64,000 bases of DNA, from positions 1,116,001 to 1,180,000 of the forward strand of contig OX637798.1 in NCBI GenBank assembly GCA_951802425.1, given 5' to 3'. This DNA comes from Clavaria fumosa (Eukaryota; Basidiomycota; Agaricomycetes; Agaricales; Clavariaceae). The translations under genes and the position numbers were made by a program. Of this stretch, positions 57,422-64,000 are shown in pieces. Position 1 is the stretch's first letter. Every line of letters starts with the position of its first letter. Under the pieces are notes generated by a model. That model was not told where the DNA came from and ran no database searches. It saw only the letters and a list, made by a program, of their open reading frames with translations.

Positions 57422-60400
57422 ATGGCCACTCCGGTTGTTCGAACGAAGGGTTCCGCATACGCGCTGAGTAATTCTAATACTCCTTCATTCATATGCATGT
57501 TTGACCGATGCGCAGGAAATTTGGCGTCCATTCCTTCCCCTCTCGGTCTGTTGCGTCCAATAGTTGATCTCTCATGTCAATATTGATGAACTTACCGCCC
57601 GCTATATCGTCTCAGAGGCAGACTCTGACTCTGATTTCAACGAAAAAGAAGTGTTTATCCCAGAGCCAAAAAAAGGCCGCAAACGCAGGAACGCAAGTGG
57701 AGAACATTCCTTGCCGCCGGCCGACGCCAAAGGGAAGAGACGGCGGCAAGCAAATAGCCAGCCAAGTCAGAATTTTTGTTCTGATGTTTCCCGCCGAAAT
57801 TGAAGCTTGTGTCACGGCTGAATCGTTTGTTGCAGGGCCATCGCGGACAGCACAAAGCGCGCCACAGAATCCACTCCTACAATACTTCAGTGGCGTCCAA
57901 GTTATCCCTTCTGACTAAGTTACAAAAGTGTTGATGAGTTTCTTGACAGATGCCAGTTTAGGCTTGCACTCTGCTTCCGAGGATGAAAGCGACGATGGCT
58001 CTCTACGGAGCGGCTTGCCCAGAGATGGCCAATCCGAGGATAAGGGTGAAGAGGATGAGAGAGGCCCTGACGAGGTAGAAGAGGATGATCCAGTCGTTGT
58101 TTCCCGAGCGCTTGTTGGATACGAAGAGCGTCCTACCGCCCAAGCGCAAGTCAATAAGGCTCAAGAAGATTCCGACACTGGTATGTCTTTATTCCGCCTC
58201 GCTGACATTCGCTATTGACTTGTTTTGGATTGCAGAGCCGGAGTCAGACACACTGCTCCCTGTCCTTCCTTCTACCCTGAGCATCCCCTCACATCGGGCT
58301 TTGCCTCACAATGAACGTTTGAAGGTTACCATTGCGGGTATCTTAATTCGTTTCCTTACAGCTTTACTTTTCTCACTGTTCACAGGAGATGGATCCGAGA
58401 CCGAGACCGAGTCGGATTCGGAACTGGAGCCATTTGTACCACCAGCTCATTTTTCTAAGAGCGGCAATGGGAAGCTGATCTATCGCCATTACCTATGGTA
58501 CTAATCGAATTGTTTCTATAGACCGGCCGATGTTTGATAAAGCGAAAGCGCCAGAAGGTTCGTCAACGGAATCCGACTCAGAACCCGATACCCATCTTGC
58601 CTCCCTTCATCCACGGCCGGTACTGCCACTGCCTGAAGGCACGTCCCAACGCATTGGACCGCTCATTTTGGACGCGGAAAGTGGTATTATGGTCCCGAAT
58701 GGGATTAATACGTTTCTAAGGGAGTATCAGAGGGATGGAGTTAGATTTTTTTGGGAGAGGTGGAGAGAAGGGAGGGGAGGCTTGCTAGGCGATGACATGG
58801 GGCTCGTCAGTGTTTCATTGTTGTGAGCGCTCGTGAGCTGCCACTGATCCCCGGCGCCGGTTTCTGTGGACAGGGGAAAACGATCCAAGTGATTTCCTTC
58901 CTGTCGGCCCTCATGCGAAAAGCTGGAGATGTTCGAGACGTGGACCGGAGGCGCAAATATGTCAGCGACTTACAAGACCAAGAGGAGTGGCGACTCAATC
59001 GAGTCCTACCAAAGGCGAACGCTAAATGGCCCACTTGTCTAATCATCTGTCCCAGTCAAGTGGTCGGGAATTGGAGGCGTGAATTTGACACATGGGGTTA
59101 CTTTGAGGTTGGATTGTACACTGAATCGAAGAAGGAGCGGAAAGAAGTTCTGAGAGACTTTGAATTGGGAAGATTAGACATATGTGCGTCGTGGTTGCTA
59201 CCTCCCCGTTCCAAATCTCGGGCCAAATCTTGTGGCTCTAGTGATATCAACACCGAACCTCGCGCGCACGGACATCGAGCTACTCTGCGATCTAGCCTTC
59301 TCGTGCATCATCATCGACGAGGTGCACAATGTTAAGAACCCACTCTCCAAGACCTCCCGTGCATTCAACATGTTTCAATGCACTGTAAGATTTGGACTAA
59401 CAGGGACGGCGATTCAGAACGACTACATGGAGTTGTGGACGATTTTGGACTGGACGCACCCAGGGATGTTAGGGACAAGGAAGCAATGGAAGGGTTACGT
59501 AGCAAAGCCATTGAAATTAGGACAGAGCAGAGGTTCAAGTGAAGAAGAACGGTCCAAGGCAATCGTAAGTGGCTCAACGCGGTGAGTGCGAGATAGATAA
59601 TCAAGACCTCCCCCCACGATAGGAGGTAGCCACAATTTTGAAGGACAAACTTCTGCCAATTTTTTTCCTCCGTCGGTATGGTCGCTTCTTTTGCGTTCTT
59701 ACCGCCTGCTCATTTACTAGCAAATAAAGTACAAAGGATATCATCAAGGATCAAGTGAGTGATCTTGCGCGATTCGGTCTTCTCTCTGTCTGAGAGCGGA
59801 TTGCGTCTAGTTGCCAGCGAAGGTCGACCAGGTCGTGTTCTGCCCGCTGACGCCGACGCAAATAGCAGTCTACAAACGCATTCTCAATATCCCAGCCGTA
59901 CAAAACATCGTACAAGGATTTGAGCCATGTGGCTGTGGCTCCAAGGAAAGGTAGGCTATATACCCATCGAAATTTTTTTCAGATCACACATTCGCTTGCT
60001 GTGAGGCGGAAGTCTTGCTGCCATGCAATTGGGTCTGGCGATATTCTGAGATATATTGCCGTGCTACTCAAGTTGTCTAATCACCTTGCTCTACTATTGC
60101 CATGTACGTTCCCGTAATTCTGTTTCCTTAGTTTGCTTAATCGGACTGGCCAGCACCCACGGACAGCCTTGATCAGGTTGGTGTATTGGTAGCGTTTACA
60201 CAAACGTTGAACTTATGTATCCTTAGATGGAGCGCAACCGGATCTTGTCTAGGATTGCATTTCCGGATGGAAATATTCCGAAATTCGGCCCTGCGATGAT
60301 GCAGCCAAGGTATTGCGGCAAGTGGATGGTGCGCGAGGGATTTCGCGAAAATCACCTGCGGTCAGCTCATTCCAAGTCAGGTATTGGAAACACTGTTGCA

Positions 60401-61917
60401 GAAATGGCGGGAAGATCGAACCAATAAAGTTTTGATCTTCACCAAATCTGTGAAGTTGCTGAACATGTTGGAATACCATCTGAGCTGCATTGGTGCGTGG
60501 TTTGAACTCATCAATCGGCGAAGCACTAACGAGATGTGGTCAGGTTACATATTCGTGAAATTGGAAGGGGCGACCCCCAAGGCCGATCGTGAGTAACACA
60601 TCTGGCAAGCTTCAGGTTAACTTACCTGCACGATAGGGATGAAATTGATTGACCAGTTCCATAACGACCCGGAGGTTTTTATATTCTTGATATCAACCAC
60701 GGTCGGCGGAACTGGCTTAAATTTGCAATGCGCTAACCGTGTCGTCATCTTTGGTACGTTATCAAGGCGTCTCGCCTCCTTGTAATGTCAATTCAATATA
60801 CGTATCAGATCCCAATTGGAGTATGCTCACCTTCCTCCGCTACAATCAGGTGGCGTCACTCAATCCATGCTGGTATCTTCTAGATCCTGCACACGACTTA
60901 CAGGCGATGGACCGAGCATATAGGTTTGGTCAGACCCGTGACGTCCACGTTTATCGGCTGCTAGGTGCCGGGTCGCTTGAAGAGCTCATCTATGCGCGTC
61001 AAGTTTACAAACAACAACAGATGGCAATTGGCTATTCGGCCAGCATTCAGACGCGGTAGGTGCTCGTGATGCTCACGCCAATCTGGTCATGATGGGTTTG
61101 CAGATACTTCGATGGCGTGCAAGGTGATGCCGAGAAACAAGGTGAATTATTTGGCGTCCATAATATTTTCAAGCTGCACGAGGATAAATTGGCGACAAAG
61201 CATGCTGTGAATCCCCCTATTCTCTTCGAGGTGATGTTGAAGGCTCATGCCAGAACGTCAGATTGAGAAAGCCAACATAGCAGACCTTGATTGGGCGTTA
61301 GCAAATATGAGCGGAGGCAAGCCCAGGAAGAAAAAATCCACCGACTCTGGTGTGGAGCTTGCAAATGAAGTAGATGCGAAAGGCGGTAAAGAGGAGGTTC
61401 GCGATGGCTCTGTCTATTCGCATAATGACTGACAGCAAACTATTCCAGGGTGACCTGCGTGGGCTCGGCTCCCTTTTGTTTGACGACGGTAATCTTTGTA
61501 TTCCCGCTCATGTTACAATATCTAATCCTCGCCTTAGAACCACCAGCGTTACCGTCAGAGGATGAAATTAGCCAGGCGTTGAATGCCATCGGTGTGAGGT
61601 ATAGTCATCAGAATGATCTGATTCTTCAGCCGAGCAATGTCGAGCAAGTACGTGCAAGTGATGTCTTAAAGGTAGGCAGACATTTTCGGTCATTCTTAGG
61701 TAAGTTAGTGATGATTGTCCTTTCCCAGCGTCGGAAGGCGGAAGCGAGAGCAAAGAGGGCCCGCGCCCCAAAGGGTGCGGCCATTGTCGTAGAGGCTTGG
61801 CCACCCCGCCGCTCGCGCTTGAGTCCCGATGAGAGGTTTGTGGTTACTCAAGTCAAGTCATTGCCTGCGAAGCTCATATCAGGTCGGTTAGACTGGCCAA
61901 TCGACAACACGCCCTGA
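57422..61917 (+). CDS. SNF2-family ATPase, ERCC6L2/Rad26-like
   Basis: DNA-dependent ATPase likely involved in DNA repair or transcription-linked remodelling. Probable ATG at 57422 (MATPVVRTKGSAYALSNS). An acidic Ser-rich N-terminal region follows (VSEADSDSDFNEKEVFIPEP). SNF2 motifs in order: FLREYQRDGVRFFWERW, motif I GDDMGLGKT (split by an intron at about 58805-58874), TCLIICPSQVVGNWRREF, motif II IIIDEVHNVKN, motif III FGLTGTAIQNDYMELW, AKVDQVVFCPLTPTQ, CGCGS, LLKLSNHLALL, NKVLIFTKSVKLLNMLEYHL, motif V ISTTVGGTGLNLQCANRVV, motif VI DPAHDLQAMDRAYRFGQTRD, and YFDGVQGD-ELFGVHNIFKLHE, which is typical of the ERCC6L2 group. More than ten introns. The C-terminus (EISQALNAIGVRYSHQND, basic tail) is less certain; 61917 is the end of the last open frame. 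Confidence 0.87.
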
Positions 61918-63443
61918 TCGGACTCGGGATGATCGCTGGGCCTGAACACATGTCGACGTTCGCTCAAGAGTTGTGAGTGTCGTTCATCCACTTTCTGAGC
62001 TTGCCCGACGGAATTAACGTGCAATGTGGGGACAAAGCAATCGCAAAAATCTTGAAGAACAGAACGAAATTTTGGCTCAGCTGGATAAATACACGAGAAC
62101 ACCGATAACGAGGTATACAAATTAGATGCCGATCCGATAACTACGCCTCAAGTGCTGCTTCGACCTCTTCGGCCTTTATTTATAAAGTATGTTATTAGTG
62201 GTTCCTCGTGGCGCACCTCAGGCGCGATGCAACTGACGCGTTAGGAGGGATGTGGACATTGCTTATCATTTCAGGGGGCTCTCGGTTGTACCAATGTCAT
62301 GGAATCTCCATGCTCATTGTATGTAACACGAATATGTACTCCGTGCTTTGGACACTTCAGAAACGAATTAGCATTTCTACAACTTAGGATTTTAGACTGC
62401 AAAAAGTCAACGGTTTGAACTATATCGTATGATAGAGCACTAGATAGGCTATGGGCACTGTGAAAGCTTCGGAGTTCCACGTTTTGATTCTGGACACGTT
62501 TATGAAGCGGCCCACCTCTATCATTCTAGAACCAGGGTCAGTTGTTCTTAAATATATACACATCTTCAGTAGGTGGATTGGCTTTAAATAATTTGCCAAG
62601 ACGCTCATCTACACAAAGAGGAAAGGCCCGCACGTCAGCACCGGAATGGACGGAGGATATGCGACGTACAAGTAGGGTCAGACTCCATGTAAGTATAGTG
62701 CTTCAAATATCTCAGCGGCGGTTTCGTCGCGTCTTTGCTGGCGCTGGTCGTTCTGTGAAGCGAGTAATCAACAAGAAATGTATTTGTAAGGATGGCATCG
62801 CTATATGCAAAAAAGTGGGGCTGGGTCGTTCCATGGGCGCATGCAGCCAATTCATGTAAGTGACGGCGTGCTTGGGACCTGCCCTCGCAGAAGGCATTGC
62901 AACCCACCTCGATCAACTCTTCTCACTTCCTGCTTCGGACCGGTCACATTGTGGAACTCTTTGTCCATCCCTCGGATTCGCAAGCAATGTTGCTTGTGTC
63001 AGTCAGCTCAATGTATGGACTACCGTACACCAGACCTTCGCTGCGTAATCGCGGAAAGGTCATCAAGGCGTCAGGATCATGCTGTTATTGGAAGCAAGCT
63101 GGTCTCACTAGACCATGAGGGTACTATAAGAGAAAAACGGCTGAGTGACATACATCGACGAATTAGCAGGATGTGCAGTCAACGCTGGGTAGAAACTTAA
63201 CTGCGAATCATAGTAGGTACGAAATACTGTGGTTCAGTGCAGTCTCCCATGGCATGCTGCTCGGAAGCGCACATCTGAACGGATCAAAAGTGTTATCCCT
63301 GCTCAGCGCTCAGGGCTGGCAGTCTCAGCGACGAGGGCTGTAAAAGGTTTCGCCGTTACGGCAGACATGCTGCGCATGTGGCGGCTGCTCCGCATTTCGA
63401 GCCCGTCATTGCTAGCACCCCGCGCGACTAACGCGTCCTCAAC
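61918..63443. other. 1.5-kb region without a recognised gene
   Basis: Open frames on both strands (for example 62542-62859 +, 62635-62916 -) have no motif I know and no coherent exon chain. May contain an orphan gene or 3' UTR of the helicase gene. Confidence 0.45.
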
Positions 63444-64000
63444 ATGTCCAACACTGAGCCTGCGCAAGATCATGAGGACCCTGTGCCATCCAAGCCCCCA
63501 TCACCCCGTTCGTTCGTCCGTGCAGTCTAGCCGATTCAGGCCTGAACATGGACTATGGACTTTCCCTTTGTGTTGCCTCCCGCAGCTCGTCTTCGTGGGT
63601 CAGATCTTCCAAAGCTGAAGGACGACGAACCAGAAGAAGTGGTTCCTGATACCCTTTCTGCTGTGTCAGGACTCGGTAAGTGCGCCCAACGCCAGAACTC
63701 TCTGCATGACTTTGATGCAATGCTCGACTGTCGGACAGACATAAAGAATCTTGAAACATTATACGAGTTGAACGAAGTGAGGTCTTTACCCGTCCCCTTC
63801 TCCATTCTTGCTGATGCATTACATCAGTTGCTGTTGGCGGATAGCATACCCCCTAGACCTTTGATCGCCGAGATCGCATCTCTATCAGTGTTGCGGGAAG
63901 AATATGAAAACGGCTCCCCGAATTTCCTCAAGCAGATAGATAGTCTGATCGTTTTGGGATTCAAGAGCTTCCGGAGAGCAAGAGGTATCGCTTAATACCA
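63444..64000 (+). CDS. 5' part of an unrecognised gene running off the window
   Basis: A possible ATG at 63444 (MSNTEPAQDHEDPVPSKPP) leads by a tentative GT-AG intron into a frame open to 63995. That frame carries an acidic stretch (LKDDEPEEVVPDTLS) and helical segments (NLETLYELNEVRSLPVP; LADALHQLLLADSIPP; LREEYENGSPNFLKQ). At the end GAGGTATCG looks like a donor site, so the gene probably continues beyond 64000. An alternative start is ATG 63555. No domain recognised; function unknown. Confidence 0.4.

Overview
The window looks like nuclear DNA of an agaricomycete (basidiomycete) fungus. Genes are split by many 45-60 bp GT-AG introns. The core genes (Noc2, Rpc2, Ubc7-type E2s, ERCC6L2-like helicase, sugar-lactone oxidase) read as fungal. 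The left half carries KDZ transposase, TET/JBP dioxygenase, chromodomain Gypsy elements and multicopy orphan families, a combination known from mushroom genomes. No operons are expected; exon joins were made by eye from splice signals and reading frame.

Left half, 1-36 kb: repeat-rich accessory DNA. 1-2.2 kb holds minisatellites and simple repeats. 2.3-4.1 kb (+) and 5.1-6.6 kb (-) hold two multi-exon orphan genes separated by another minisatellite. 9.1-17.9 kb is a KDZ/TET block: an orphan ORF1 fragment joined to a truncated KDZ transposase, a 71-bp perfect palindrome, an intact TET/JBP-type gene, a decayed ORF1 relative, and a KDZ transposase whose frame is open across all the introns I could place. 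18.9-22.2 kb is an orphan gene interrupted by a 1.37-kb gag-only LTR element with GCAGG target duplications. 24.1-28.5 kb is a 5'-truncated chromodomain Gypsy element with an antisense Zn2Cys6-like ORF. 28.5-34.9 kb is a complete Gypsy element on the minus strand with TAATT target duplications. A reverse-transcriptase relic lies near 35.2-35.5 kb.

Right half, 36-64 kb: conserved genes, densely packed. In order: mitochondrial 2Fe-2S ferredoxin (-), METTL14/Kar4-type MT-A70 protein (-), NOC2 (+), HSP70-like ATPase (+), D-arabinono-1,4-lactone oxidase (+), UBE2G2/Ubc7 E2 (-), RNA polymerase III subunit Rpc2 (-), UBE2G1-type E2 (+), ERCC6L2/Rad26-like SNF2 helicase (+), and the start of an unrecognised gene at the right edge.

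The most notable signal is mutational. In both LTR pairs nearly every difference is a transition at a CpG (5 of 6 differences in the small element; 19 transitions against one transversion and one 2-bp indel in the Gypsy element). Most premature stops in transposon reading frames are TGA codons that can be explained as CGA to TGA changes. This suggests methylated-CpG decay of transposons, next to a gene of the family that oxidises 5-methylcytosine. A second signal is a 50-bp near-perfect palindrome present five times in the left part of the window.
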